46,276 nucleotides of DNA, from NCBI RefSeq assembly GCF_004328075.1, contig NZ_SJFN01000035.1, positions 1 through 46,276 of the forward strand, in the 5' to 3' direction. The first letter of the stretch is position 1. Each line of letters begins with the position of its first letter. Source of the stretch: Siculibacillus lacustris. Lineage in GTDB: Bacteria > Pseudomonadota > Alphaproteobacteria > Rhizobiales > Ancalomicrobiaceae. The notes under the pieces were generated by a model. That model had not been told where the DNA came from. It worked only from the letters and a program-made list of their open reading frames with translations, and ran no database searches. Shown one piece after another: positions 17,651 to 26,675 of this stretch. A program made the translations under genes and the position numbers.

Positions 17651-18259
17651 TCAGGCCGCGTCCTTCTTCTTGCCGCCGCCGATCTTCGGCTCGGTTCCGG
17701 CGACGAGGCGGCGCAAATTGGGCTCGTGGCGGATCCACACCAGCAGAGCGAGCGCGACCAGCACCAGGGCCAGCGTGCCCGAGGCCCAACCGCCGAGCCA
17801 CAGGCCGACCGGCACCACCGCGCTGGCAGTCAGGGCGGCGAGCGAAGAGATGCGGAACACGAAGGCCATCGCCAGCCACACCGCGCCGAAGGCGAAGGCC
17901 GCCGGCCACCACAGGCCGAGCAGGCAGCCGATGTAGGTCGCCACCCCCTTGCCGCCCTTGAAGCGCAGCCAGACGGGGAAGACGTGGCCAAGGAAGGCGC
18001 CGACCGCGGCGGCCATCGCCGCGCCTTCGCCGGCGAAATGGCGGGCGATCAGGATCGCCACGGTGCCCTTCAACGCGTCGCCGAGGAAAGTGGCGAGCGC
18101 CAGGCCCTTGCGGCCGGTGCGCAGCACGTTGGTGGCGCCGATGTTGCCGGAGCCGATGGCGCGGATGTCGCCGAGCCCGGCCAGCCGGCAGATCACCAGC
18201 CCGAAGGGGATCGATCCGAGGAGATAGCCGAACAGGGTTGCGACGAGGAGGGACGGCAT
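17651..18259 (-). CDS. plsY: Glycerol-3-phosphate acyltransferase PlsY
   Basis: PlsY transfers an acyl group from acyl-phosphate to glycerol-3-phosphate, the first step of phospholipid synthesis, in the inner membrane. The 202-residue protein has about five membrane helices and the three conserved loops: GSIPFGL with [33 protein letters not shown], and [11 protein letters not shown] near the C-terminus. A Lys-rich end (GGGKKKDAA) follows. GAGG 7 nt before the ATG supports the start. It sits between pyrC' and dprA on the same strand, a common neighbourhood in Rhizobiales. Confidence 0.97.
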   Translation of the reverse strand: MPSLLVATLFGYLLGSIPFGLVICRLAGLGDIRAIGSGNIGATNVLRTGRKGLALATFLGDALKGTVAILIARHFAGEGAAMAAAVGAFLGHVFPVWLRFKGGKGVATYIGCLLGLWWPAAFAFGAVWLAMAFVFRISSLAALTASAVVPVGLWLGGWASGTLALVLVALALLVWIRHEPNLRRLVAGTEPKIGGGKKKDAA

Positions 18260-18281
18260 CTCGGGGCCTCGCGGGCGACGG

Positions 18282-19625
18282 TCAGGAGCTGAGGGAATGG
18301 ATGGTGCGGCCGTCGACCAGGGTGCGGATCACCCGGCCGACGAAACGGGAATCCTCGAAGGGCGAGTTCTTGGAGCGCGAACGCAGTTCGTGGCGATCGA
18401 GCACCCAGGGCACCTCGGGATCGATCAGCGCCAGATCGGCGCGCGAGCCCGGCGTCAGCCGCCCGGCCTCGAGCCCCAGGCGGTCGGCCGGGCGCAGCGA
18501 CAGCGCCTCGACCAGCCGGGTCCAGGAGACGCGGCCGTCGTGGACGAGGCGGAGCGCGGCCGGCAGCAGGGTTTCGAGGCCGATCGCCCCTTCCGCCGCT
18601 TCGGCGAAGGGATGGCGCTTCATCTCGACGTCCTGCGGGTCGTGGCTCGACACGACGATGTCGATGATCCCCTCGGCCAGCCCCTCGATCACCGCCTGAC
18701 GGTCGGCCTCGGCCCGCAGAGGCGGCGAGAACTTCAGGAACGAGCGGTAGGTGCCGATGTCGAGCTCGTTGAGCGACAGATGGTTGATCGACACCGCGGC
18801 GGTGACGTCGAGGCCGCGGGCCTTGGCGGCGCGCAGGATCTCGACGGAATCGGCGGTCGACACCTGGGCGGCGTGGTAGCGGCCGCCGGTCAGGGCGACG
18901 AGGCGCATGTCGCGCTCGAGCATGATCGCCTCGGCCTCGCGCGGGATGCCGGGCAGGCCGAGCCGCGAGGCGTATTCGCCCTCGGTGGCGACGCCGGCGC
19001 CGGCCAGCGTCGGCTCTTCGACGTGATGGACGATCAGGGCAGAGAAATCGCGGGCATAGGTCAGCGCCCGGCGCATCACCAGGGCCGAGGCGACCGACTT
19101 GCGGCCGTCGGTGAAGGCGACCGCGCCGGCTTCGGTGAGCAGGCCGAACTCGGTGGTCTCCTGGCCGGCCAGCCCCTTGGTCAGCGCGGCCATGGGATGG
19201 ACGCGGACCTCGGCCTGTTCGCGGGCGCGGCGCAGGACGAAATCGACCAGCGCCGGGTCGTCGATCACCGGATCGGTGTCGGGCATGGTGACGATGGTGG
19301 TGACCCCGCCGGCAGCGGCGGCGCGCGAGGCGGAGGCGAAGGTCTCGCGGTGTTCGTGGCCGGGTTCGCCGAGGAACACCCGCATGTCGACGAAGCCGGG
19401 GACGATGACCTTGCCGCGGGCGTCGACGATCTCCCAGCCTTCCGGCGCGCCCTGGTTCAGGACCTCGGGGCCGGCGGCGAGGATCCGCCCTTCCGCGACG
19501 ATCACCGAGCCGACCGCGTCGAGGCCGCGGGCCGGATCGACGATGCGGGCGCCGGCGAAGACGGTCGGGCGCGCATCGTGGGGGCGGCGGTCACGCGGTC
19601 GCGCGAGCGGGACGGTCGAGGTCAT
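18282..19625 (-). CDS. pyrC: Dihydroorotase-like protein, metal site degenerate (PyrC')
   Basis: The 447-residue protein has the amidohydrolase fold of dihydroorotase ([22 protein letters not shown]-like [27 protein letters not shown]). The metal-binding HxH that should follow PGxxD is absent: DMRVF replaces DxHxH, and the usual DHAPH patch reads SSHDPQD. It is therefore probably inactive and instead a structural partner of aspartate carbamoyltransferase, as described for pseudo-dihydroorotases encoded beside pyrB in Pseudomonas. Its start lies 10 bp after the pyrB stop, which supports joint expression and assembly. An active pyrC should exist elsewhere in the genome. Confidence 0.93.
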   Translation of the reverse strand: MTSTVPLARPRDRRPHDARPTVFAGARIVDPARGLDAVGSVIVAEGRILAAGPEVLNQGAPEGWEIVDARGKVIVPGFVDMRVFLGEPGHEHRETFASASRAAAAGGVTTIVTMPDTDPVIDDPALVDFVLRRAREQAEVRVHPMAALTKGLAGQETTEFGLLTEAGAVAFTDGRKSVASALVMRRALTYARDFSALIVHHVEEPTLAGAGVATEGEYASRLGLPGIPREAEAIMLERDMRLVALTGGRYHAAQVSTADSVEILRAAKARGLDVTAAVSINHLSLNELDIGTYRSFLKFSPPLRAEADRQAVIEGLAEGIIDIVVSSHDPQDVEMKRHPFAEAAEGAIGLETLLPAALRLVHDGRVSWTRLVEALSLRPADRLGLEAGRLTPGSRADLALIDPEVPWVLDRHELRSRSKNSPFEDSRFVGRVIRTLVDGRTIHSLSS

Positions 19626-19635
19626 GCGGCGGCCC

Positions 19636-20595
19636 TCAGAAGTTCGGGAGATGTTCGGCGAGCGCCTCGAGCACCGCCATGCGGACGGCGACGCCCATTT
19701 CGACCTGTTCGGCGATCAGCGACTGCGGACCGTCGGCGACTTCGGGATCGATCTCGACACCGCGGTTCATCGGCCCGGGATGCATGACCAACGCATCCGG
19801 GGCGGCGTGGTCGAGCTTCTCCTGGTCGAGGCCCCAATAGTGGAAATATTCGCGCACCGACGGCACGAAGGAGCCGTTCATGCGCTCGCGCTGGAGGCGC
19901 AGCATCATCACGATGTCGGCGCCGGCGATGCCGACCCGCATGTCGGTGAAGGTTTCGACCCCGAGCCGGTCGACGCCGGCGGGCATCAGGGTCGAGGGGC
20001 CGACCAGCTTGACCCGGGCGCCGAGCGCATTGAGCAGCAGGATGTTGGAGCGGGCGACGCGGGAATGGACGATGTCGCCGCAGATCGCCACCGTCAGGCC
20101 TTCGATGGTGCCCTTGTGGCGGCGGATGGTCAGGGCGTCGAGCAGCGCCTGGGTCGGGTGTTCGTGCGCCCCGTCGCCGGCGTTGATCACCGAGCACGAG
20201 ACCTTGCGGGCGAGCAGATGGACCGCGCCGGCGGCATGGTGGCGCACCACCAGGATGTCGGGGCGCATGGCGTTCAGCGTCGCCGCGGTGTCGATCAGGG
20301 TCTCGCCCTTCTTCACCGAGGAGGAGGCGACCGACATGTTCATGACGTCGGCGCCGAGGCGTTTCCCCGCGATCTCGAAGGACGACTGGGTCCGGGTCGA
20401 GGCCTCGAAGAACAGATTGATCTGGGTGCGGCCGCGCAGGACGTTCTTCTTCTTCTCGACCTGGCGGGAGACGAGCACCTCCTCGTCGGCCTTGTCGAGA
20501 AGCGCCAGGATCTCCTGCGGCGACAGGCCTTCGATGCCGAGCAGATGTCGGTGCGGGAAGGCCGGCGTCGGGGGGGTCGATGGGGCTCTGGTCAT
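19636..20595 (-). CDS. pyrB: Aspartate carbamoyltransferase catalytic subunit
   Basis: PyrB joins carbamoyl phosphate and aspartate, the committed step of pyrimidine synthesis. The 319-residue protein shows the carbamoyl phosphate loop [58 protein letters not shown] and the late [12 protein letters not shown]. All are canonical. The ATG at 20595 has no ribosome site upstream, and a promoter candidate ends only 11 bp before it, so the message may be leaderless. It begins the minus-strand block pyrB-pyrC'-plsY-dprA. Confidence 0.97.
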   Translation of the reverse strand: MTRAPSTPPTPAFPHRHLLGIEGLSPQEILALLDKADEEVLVSRQVEKKKNVLRGRTQINLFFEASTRTQSSFEIAGKRLGADVMNMSVASSSVKKGETLIDTAATLNAMRPDILVVRHHAAGAVHLLARKVSCSVINAGDGAHEHPTQALLDALTIRRHKGTIEGLTVAICGDIVHSRVARSNILLLNALGARVKLVGPSTLMPAGVDRLGVETFTDMRVGIAGADIVMMLRLQRERMNGSFVPSVREYFHYWGLDQEKLDHAAPDALVMHPGPMNRGVEIDPEVADGPQSLIAEQVEMGVAVRMAVLEALAEHLPNF

Positions 20596-20606
20596 CGAAG
20601 ATGAGT

Positions 20607-20634
20607 TGATAGGGCTACGACGGGGCGGGAGCAA
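20607..20634 (-). promoter_or_regulatory. Candidate pyrB promoter, nearly leaderless
   Basis: On the minus strand TTGCTC (20629-20634) and CTATCA (20607-20612) are 16 bp apart and resemble -35 and -10 boxes; CTATCA fits the alphaproteobacterial -10 trend. The -10 box ends 11 bp before the pyrB ATG, so transcription would start about 5 nt upstream of the start codon. Confidence 0.4.
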
Positions 20635-20732
20635 GGGCGCTCGGGGCCTCGGCCGCGGTCGTCCACGGGTAAGTTTCAAAGCTGGGCGGCCATCGCCCGG
20701 GAGCCGTGGCGCCGGGAAGGGGTTGCCGGAGC

Positions 20733-20896
20733 CCCTTCCCTTCTCCCCTCGCGGGAGAAGGTGCCCCGGAGGGGCGGATGAGGGCGCGCGCGCCGGCGCG
20801 CAACCGTCGGCCCCTCCGGCTTCGTGCCTCGAGGAGCGGTCCATCCCCTCATCCGGCCTTCGGCCACCTTCTCCCGCGAGGGGAGAAGGGAGGAAG
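20733..20896. repeat. Large imperfect palindrome, RIME-like intergenic element
   Basis: The left arm (about 20735-20785) includes CCCTTCTCCCCTCGCGGGAG and GGGGCGGATGAGGG. The right arm (about 20844-20895) is its near inverse, with CCCTCATCCGGCCTTCGG and CTCCCGCGAGGGGAGAAGGG. About 58 bp separate the arms. Each arm also holds its own inner hairpin (CTCCC/GGGAG). This matches the type of palindromic mosaic repeat widespread between genes in Rhizobiales. It lies between the divergent pyrB and AidB-like genes. Confidence 0.85.
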
Positions 20897-21027
20897 AGGT
20901 CTCTGCCCGTGGAGCCACCCGCCGGGCCGCATTCGCCACGGCGAAACCTTCGGCGCGACAATGCCCTCCCCTCCTTGTGCAGGCCCTTCCCGGCTACACT
21001 TCCCCGATCGGCGAATCGGGGGCGAGC

Positions 21028-22671
21028 ATGGGCGGCGCGGCGGAGACCAGGGGCACGGGCCGGATCCCATCGTTCACACCGCGCAACGCGTTCGAGTCCG
21101 ACGCCATCCTGATCGGCGCCCTCGAGGGAATGCTCGGGCCGGAGGCCGAACGGGGGCTCGCCGAACACGGCGCCTATTGGGGATCGAGCGAGGTACGCGA
21201 GCTGGTCCGGCTCGCCGAGACCCATCCGCCGCACCTCGTCGACCGCGACCCCTTCGGCGAACGGCTCGACGGCGTCGAATATCATCCCGCCCGCCATGCC
21301 CTGGTGCGCCGCTCGATCGAGTCCGGCCTCGCGGTCTCGGCCTGGGACGAGGACGACGCCGAGCGCGGCCATCGCCATGCGCTGCGCGCCGCCCGCGTGC
21401 TGATGACCGCGCAGACCGACAGCGCCCATCTCGGCGTGGCGACCACCTCCTCGGCGGTGTTGGCGACGCTGATCGCCGCCGGCGGAATCGGCGACGAATG
21501 GCTGGCGCGGACGGTCAGCCGGCGCTTCGACCACCGCTTCCTGCCAGTCGCCGCCAAATCGGGGGTGACGCTGGGACTGTCGTTGGTCGAGCGCGGCGCG
21601 AGCTATCCGGCGTCGATGCCGGAGACGCGGGCGCGGGTCGACGGCGACGGCGCCGTCCATCTCGACGGCCATGCCTGGTTCCTGCAGGCACCGATGAACG
21701 ACGCCTTCCTGACCGCGGCGCGCACCGCCGACGGTCCGGCGCTGTTCCTGGTGTCGCGCCACCGCAGCGACGGTCACGTCAACGGCCTGCGGCTGGAGCG
21801 GCTGAAGACCACCCTCGGGGTGCGCGGCGAGGCGATCGCCGAGGCGAGCCTGATCGATTGCGAAGCGGTGGCGGTCGGCACGGCCGAGACCGCCGGCGAT
21901 CTCGTCGCGCGCTGCCTGCAGGCGCTGCGCTTCGACGCGGCGACCATCGCCGCCGGGATCGCCCGCGGGGCGCTGGCCCGCGGCGTCCATCACGTCCGCC
22001 ATCGCCGCATCGCCGGCGAGGCGCTGATCGATCAGCCGCTGATGGCCCGCGTGCTGGCCGACGCCACCCTCGACACGGCGGCGGCGACCGCACTGACCAT
22101 CCGGCTCGCCCATGCCCTCGACCGGGCCGAGGTCGACGAGGGCGAGGCGGCCTATGCGCGGCTAGTGATCCCGGCGGCGCGCTACTGGATCGCCAAGACG
22201 GCGAGCGCGGTGACCGCGGAAGCGATCGAATGCCTGGGCGGCAACGGCTTCGTCGAAGACCACGAATTGGCGCGCTACCACCGCGACGCGCTGCTGCCGG
22301 GGCTCACCGGCGGCGCCGGCAACACCCTGGCGCTCGACGTGCTGCGCTTCGTCGAGGAGAGCCCCGACGGTTTCGCCGCGGCGATCGGCGAGATCGCCGT
22401 CGATCTCGATCGCCAGTCGAGCGCCGCCTCGGCCGATCTGATCCGCTCGGCGGCCGAGGCCTGCGTCGCCGATCAGGGCTCGGCGCGGATCCTGATCGAA
22501 CAGGTGGCGCTGGCAGCGGCCGCTGCGGCGCTCCACCGCTTCGCGCCGCGGGTGATCACCGAGGCCTTCACCGACACCCGCCTGGAAGGGCCGTGGCGGG
22601 CGAGCTTCGGCATGCTCGACGGGCGGTTCGATGCCCGCGGGATCGTCGACTACGCCTTCCCGGAAGGCTGA
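21028..22671 (+). CDS. AidB-like acyl-CoA dehydrogenase-family flavoprotein
   Basis: The 547-residue protein resembles AidB and other long acyl-CoA dehydrogenase relatives. It has the AidB N-terminal pattern ([11 protein letters not shown]-like, [20 protein letters not shown]), [20 protein letters not shown], and the C-terminal [20 protein letters not shown] followed by [11 protein letters not shown]. The position where these enzymes usually have the catalytic Glu (EGxGN) reads TGGAGN, so dehydrogenation may be lost. AidB in E. coli is linked to the response to alkylation and binds DNA; the role here is unknown. The frame is open upstream through the palindromic repeat, so the ATG at 21028 is chosen. 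No good ribosome site is seen. Confidence 0.88.
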   Translation: MGGAAETRGTGRIPSFTPRNAFESDAILIGALEGMLGPEAERGLAEHGAYWGSSEVRELVRLAETHPPHLVDRDPFGERLDGVEYHPARHALVRRSIESGLAVSAWDEDDAERGHRHALRAARVLMTAQTDSAHLGVATTSSAVLATLIAAGGIGDEWLARTVSRRFDHRFLPVAAKSGVTLGLSLVERGASYPASMPETRARVDGDGAVHLDGHAWFLQAPMNDAFLTAARTADGPALFLVSRHRSDGHVNGLRLERLKTTLGVRGEAIAEASLIDCEAVAVGTAETAGDLVARCLQALRFDAATIAAGIARGALARGVHHVRHRRIAGEALIDQPLMARVLADATLDTAAATALTIRLAHALDRAEVDEGEAAYARLVIPAARYWIAKTASAVTAEAIECLGGNGFVEDHELARYHRDALLPGLTGGAGNTLALDVLRFVEESPDGFAAAIGEIAVDLDRQSSAASADLIRSAAEACVADQGSARILIEQVALAAAAAALHRFAPRVITEAFTDTRLEGPWRASFGMLDGRFDARGIVDYAFPEG

Positions 22672-22714
22672 GCGCGGGCGCCACCCTGCGGGTTGCCCGG
22701 CGAAATGCGAGCCT

Positions 22715-22822
22715 GCGACCACGGGTCGCTCGGGCGTCGTTCTTGCGACCCCGGGTCGCCGAGGGGATCCGGCCTGCGACTTCGGGTCGCTCGGGTGCCT
22801 CGATTCCGCGACCCCGGGTCGC
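22715..22822. repeat. Array of four 15-bp palindromes at about 31-bp spacing
   Basis: Copies of GCGACCCCGGGTCGC or close variants start at 22715 (GCGACCACGGGTCGC), 22745 (perfect), 22776 (GCGACTTCGGGTCGC) and 22808 (perfect). The spacing is 30, 31 and 32 bp. GCGAC/GTCGC is invariant. The array fills the gap between the convergent AidB-like gene and the 69-residue gene, and the last copy abuts the stop codon of the latter. Each unit can form a strong hairpin without a T-tract. Confidence 0.9.
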
Positions 22823-23032
22823 TCAGGGGCTCGACCCCGGGCGATCGGCGGGGCGGGCGGAGCCGGGTTTGGCGATGGTCAGCGTGGCAGCCTCCAGCCG
22901 CGCCATGTCGATCAGATAGGCGAGAAAGTCGAAACCGGCCCGGGTGGCGAGGTCGCGCAGTTCGGCCGTCGCCTGTTCGATGTAGGCGGCGGTGTCGGTC
23001 GGTCGGGAGACGGGTCGGACCGCGGAATTCAT
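22823..23032 (-). CDS. Small uncharacterised protein (69 aa)
   Basis: The 69-residue product contains DTAAYIEQATAELRDLATRAGFDFLAYLIDMARLEA, a helix-rich stretch that I recall from short hypothetical proteins of Rhizobiales. No enzyme motif, signal peptide or membrane helix is visible; the C-terminus is Pro/Ser-rich. GAGG with 6 nt spacing precedes the ATG at 23032, and the longer open frame upstream is rich in Arg/Pro/Cys and not credible. It is convergent with the AidB-like gene and divergent from topA. Confidence 0.75.
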   Translation of the reverse strand: MNSAVRPVSRPTDTAAYIEQATAELRDLATRAGFDFLAYLIDMARLEAATLTIAKPGSARPADRPGSSP

Positions 23033-23628
23033 GGGAAGCCTCGCAACAACAGCCTTCGGACATGCCGACGAGCAGATGCGAGGGCACAGAGGGGCCGACG
23101 AGTCGCGCCCCAGACCGTCGGATGCCGTATACCCCGCGCCCCCGCAGCGGGGCCGGCATCCGAAACGGCCCGGCGATCGGGCGCTTCGACAGTCTCCCGC
23201 GCCGTGCCGGCACACGACGCAAGCCCTATCCTATTTCTTGTATTATTTTCGTCTATCTACTATGGGTTGTATTTTCGTCGTCCCTCCCGAAGAGGGAGGC
23301 GGGTCGGCACCGTCGGCGGGCCGGACGGGCGAGGGCTTGACCGGTGCCCCGCTCGGCTTCATTCAAGGGTGCCGAGGCGAGCGGGCTCGGCGAGGACGGC
23401 ACTTCTGGGTTGCGCGCAGTTGAGGGCGACCCATGACGAGTATCCTCTCTCGTCCGATCCTCTACAATGGCGAAATGGTCGCGGCTGGTCCGACGACCCT
23501 TCGGAATGCCCGTGTCCGCGGAACGCGAAGGCTGCCACGCCCCGCCGTTCCGCTGTCGCGGTCGATACCAACCCGATGTCCGAAGGCGGCCGCCGCCCGA
23601 CCGACGGAAAACCGGAGCGGCGGAACCC
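23033..23628. other. Divergent non-coding region upstream of topA
   Basis: No gene is supported in this 596-bp stretch; its open frames are Arg/Pro-rich shadows. It contains a striking low-GC island at about 23221-23280 in 70% GC surroundings, with a short stem just after it (CCTCCC, GAAGA loop, GGGAGG near 23284-23300). A promoter candidate in the island is listed separately. Long leader space before topA could serve supercoiling-sensitive control. Confidence 0.6.
23235..23263 (+). promoter_or_regulatory. Candidate promoter in the low-GC island before topA
   Basis: TTCTTG at 23235-23240 and TACTAT at 23258-23263 are separated by 17 bp and resemble weak -35 and good -10 elements. This is the most AT-rich DNA upstream of topA, but it lies about 365 bp before the start codon, so assignment to topA is tentative. 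Confidence 0.35.
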
Positions 23629-26442
23629 ATGCAGGTCGTCATCGTCGAATCGCCCGCCAAGGCGAAGACCATCAACAAATATCTCGGCCCCGGCTTCGAG
23701 GTCCTGGCGTCCTACGGCCATGTCCGCGACCTGCCGGCCAAGGACGGCTCGGTCCGCCCCGACGACGACTTCGCGATGGACTGGGAGGTCGACGCTAAGT
23801 CGGCCAAGCGGCTCGCCGAGATCGTCCGGGCGGTCAAGGCCTCCGACCGCGTCATCCTCGCCACCGACCCGGATCGCGAGGGCGAAGCGATCTCCTGGCA
23901 CGTGCTGCAGTTCCTGCGCGAGAAGAAGGCGCTGAAGGCGCAGCCGGTCGAACGCGTGGTGTTCAACGCGATCACCCGCAATTCGGTGCTGGAGGCGATG
24001 AAGAAGCCGCGTCAGATCGACGAGGCCCTGGTCGACGCCTATCTGGCGCGCCGGGCGCTCGACTATCTGGTGGGCTTCAACCTGTCGCCGGTGCTGTGGC
24101 GCAAGCTGCCGGGCGCCCGCTCGGCCGGCCGCGTCCAGTCGGTGGCGCTGCGCATCGTCTGCGACCGCGAGCACGAGATCGAGACCTTCGTCGCCCAGGA
24201 ATACTGGTCGATCCTGGCACGGCTCGCGACGCCGCGCGGCGACGAGTTCGACGCCCGGGTGGTCGGCTTCTCGGGCAAGAAACTCGGGCGCCTCGACGTG
24301 GCGACCGGCGGCGAGGCGACGCGCATCCGCGAGCACCTGGAGCGGTCGACGATCTCGGTCGCCTCAGTCGAATCGAAGCCGGTGCGCCGGCATCCGTTCC
24401 CGCCCTTCACCACCTCGACGCTGCAGCAGTCCGCGTCCTATGCCCTGGGGCTGAGCGCGGCGCGCACCATGCAGGTGGCCCAGCGCCTCTACGAGGGCGT
24501 CGAGATCGGCGGCGAGACGGTCGGTCTGATCACCTACATGCGAACCGACGGCGTCGACATCGCGCCGGAAGGCATCGCCTCGATCCGCACGGCGATCCTC
24601 ACCGGATTCGGCGACGCCTATCTGCCGGAGAAGCCGCGCCACTACACCGCCAAGGCCAAGAACGCCCAGGAAGCCCACGAGGCGATCCGCCCGACCGATC
24701 TCGCCCGGCGGCCGCAGGACGTCGCCCGCCACCTCGATGCCGAACAGCTCAAGCTCTACGAGCTGATCTGGAAGCGCACCGTGGCGAGCCAGATGGAATC
24801 GGCGGTGCTCGATCGCACCACCGTCGACATCGCCGCGCTGGCCGGTTCGGAGCGCTGCGACCTGCGCGCCACCGGCTCGGTGGTCAAGTTCGACGGGTTC
24901 CTGCGGCTCTATTCGGAAGGCCGCGACGACGAGGAGGACGAGGAGTCCAAGCGTCTGCCGGTGATCGCCGCGAACGAGGCTCTCGACCGGCGCAAGATCA
25001 CCGTCGACCAGCACTTCACCGAGCCGCCGCCGCGCTTCACCGAAGCGACGCTGGTCAAGAAGATGGAAGAGCTCGGCATCGGCCGGCCCTCGACCTATGC
25101 CGCGACGCTGCAGGTGCTGCGCGACCGCGAATACGTGACGCTCGACAAGCGCCGCCTGATCCCGGCCGACAAGGGCCGGCTGGTGATCGCCTTCCTCGAG
25201 AGCTTCTTCCGGCGCTACGTCGAATACGACTTCACCGCCGATCTCGAAGAGAGCCTCGACAAGGTCTCGGCCGCCGAGACCCCGTGGAAGGACGTGCTGC
25301 GGGCGTTCTGGGAGGAATTCTCCAAGGCGATCGACCAGACCAAGGAGCTGCGCGTCACCGACGTGCTGGAAGCGCTGAACGAGCTGCTCGCCGCCCACGT
25401 CTTCCCGGCCAAGGCCGACGGCGGCGATCCGCGCGCCTGCCCGTCGTGCGGCGACGGCCGGCTGAGCCTCAAGCTCGGCAAGTTCGGCTCGTTCATCGGC
25501 TGCTCGAACTATCCCGAGTGCCGCTTCACCCGCCAGATGATCGCCTCGGGCGCCGAGGGCGAGGGCGTCGAGGGACCGAACGGCGACGGCACCAAGGTGC
25601 TCGGCACCGATCCGGTGACCGGCCTGGAAGTGTCGCTGCGCAACGGCCGCTTCGGCCCCTATGTGCAGCTCGGCGAGGGCGAGAAGCCCAAGCGCTCGTC
25701 GCTGCCGAAGACCTGGACGCCGGCGACCATCGATCTCGAAAAGGCGCTCAGGCTCCTGTCGCTGCCGCGCGAGGTCGGGGTGCATCCGGAATCGGGCAAG
25801 CCGATCACCGCCGGCCTCGGTCGGTTCGGCCCCTTCGTGCTGCACGACGGCACCTATGCCAATCTGCCGAGCGCCGAGGAGGTGTTCGAGGTCGGCATCA
25901 ACCGGGCGGTCGCGCTGATCGCCGAGAAACAGGCGGGCCGATCGGGACGCGGCCGGTCGGCGGCGGCGGCGCTGAAGGACCTCGGCGCCCATCCGACGCT
26001 GGGCGGCCCGGTCACGGTGCGCGACGGCAAATACGGCCCCTACGTCAACCACGACAAGACCAACGCCACCTTGCCCAAGGGCATGGATCCCCTGACGGTG
26101 ACGCCGGAGATCGCCGTGGCGCTGCTCGCCGAGCGCGCCGCCAAGAGCCCGACCAAGCCGACCCGCGCCGCCGCGCGACCGAAGAGCACCGCGACCAAGG
26201 CCGCGACGCCCAAGGCGCCGTCGACCGCCCGGCGCACCGGCGGCACGGTAACCGAGACCTCGCCGTTCCCGCCCGAGGCGGCGGAGGACGGGGCGACCCG
26301 GACCATCGCCCGCGCCAAGGCCGCCGCCGGCAAATCCGCCGCCGCCCCCAATGCTGCGACGGCCAAGGCCAAGGCGCCGGCCAAGGCCGGCACCAAGGCG
26401 AGCCCCGCCAAGACCACGACCAAGCGCAGCGGCGGCGCCTGA
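23629..26442 (+). CDS. topA: DNA topoisomerase I
   Basis: TopA relaxes negative supercoils by single-strand cleavage. The 937-residue protein begins MQVVIVESPAKAKTI, the start of the Toprim domain, which continues with the acidic triad ATDPDREGEAISWH near residue 80. The catalytic tyrosine is Tyr303 in GLITYMRTDG. A four-cysteine zinc ribbon (CPSC...CSNYPEC) begins at Cys604, followed by three to four repeats of the FGPYVQLG/FGPFVLHDG/YGPYVNHD type. The last 110 residues are Ala/Lys/Thr/Pro-rich and basic, probably a DNA-binding tail. The frame is open upstream, but the conserved N-terminus fixes the ATG at 23629. Confidence 0.97.
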   Translation: MQVVIVESPAKAKTINKYLGPGFEVLASYGHVRDLPAKDGSVRPDDDFAMDWEVDAKSAKRLAEIVRAVKASDRVILATDPDREGEAISWHVLQFLREKKALKAQPVERVVFNAITRNSVLEAMKKPRQIDEALVDAYLARRALDYLVGFNLSPVLWRKLPGARSAGRVQSVALRIVCDREHEIETFVAQEYWSILARLATPRGDEFDARVVGFSGKKLGRLDVATGGEATRIREHLERSTISVASVESKPVRRHPFPPFTTSTLQQSASYALGLSAARTMQVAQRLYEGVEIGGETVGLITYMRTDGVDIAPEGIASIRTAILTGFGDAYLPEKPRHYTAKAKNAQEAHEAIRPTDLARRPQDVARHLDAEQLKLYELIWKRTVASQMESAVLDRTTVDIAALAGSERCDLRATGSVVKFDGFLRLYSEGRDDEEDEESKRLPVIAANEALDRRKITVDQHFTEPPPRFTEATLVKKMEELGIGRPSTYAATLQVLRDREYVTLDKRRLIPADKGRLVIAFLESFFRRYVEYDFTADLEESLDKVSAAETPWKDVLRAFWEEFSKAIDQTKELRVTDVLEALNELLAAHVFPAKADGGDPRACPSCGDGRLSLKLGKFGSFIGCSNYPECRFTRQMIASGAEGEGVEGPNGDGTKVLGTDPVTGLEVSLRNGRFGPYVQLGEGEKPKRSSLPKTWTPATIDLEKALRLLSLPREVGVHPESGKPITAGLGRFGPFVLHDGTYANLPSAEEVFEVGINRAVALIAEKQAGRSGRGRSAAAALKDLGAHPTLGGPVTVRDGKYGPYVNHDKTNATLPKGMDPLTVTPEIAVALLAERAAKSPTKPTRAAARPKSTATKAATPKAPSTARRTGGTVTETSPFPPEAAEDGATRTIARAKAAAGKSAAAPNAATAKAKAPAKAGTKASPAKTTTKRSGGA

Positions 26443-26474
26443 GCGCCCCGCCGTCGCACCTTCGCGCGACCGAA

Positions 26475-26510
26475 CCGCCGCCGCCCGAGGGATCCTCCGG
26501 GCGGCGGTGG
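26475..26510 (+). terminator. Strong hairpin downstream of topA
   Basis: CCGCCGCCGCCCG (26475-26487) pairs with CGGGCGGCGGTGG (26498-26510) with one mismatch in 13. The loop AGGGATCCTC contains a BamHI-type palindrome. It starts 32 bp after the topA stop. There is no T-run, so termination is inferred from stem strength only. Confidence 0.5.
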
Positions 26511-26675
26511 CGTCTCGGATGCCGGCGATCGGCGGTTATCCGCCGGGATTCCCGGTGATCGATAAAATTCGAAGCAATTTGCAAAGCCGAACTGCGCAAC
26601 TGTTGCCGTAAGGTACGTCCGTATCGCTGCGGATGCTCTCGGGACAGGCCGCACGCGGAACGGGAGGACGGCGCG

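Larger units (their letters stand above)
20596..21027. other. Divergent intergenic region pyrB / AidB-like gene
   Basis: The 432-bp region holds the pyrB promoter candidate at its left end and the palindromic element in its middle. The right end (20920-21027) should contain the promoter of the AidB-like gene, but I could not identify one with confidence. No gene is seen in it. Confidence 0.6.

Noticed and set aside
23463-23468. TACAAT as a topA -10 box
   Set aside because: No acceptable -35 element lies 16 to 18 bp upstream, so it was not listed as a promoter.
23253-23678. 141-codon minus-strand frame before topA
   Set aside because: It covers the low-GC island and has no family resemblance or ribosome site; it would also be antisense to the topA start.
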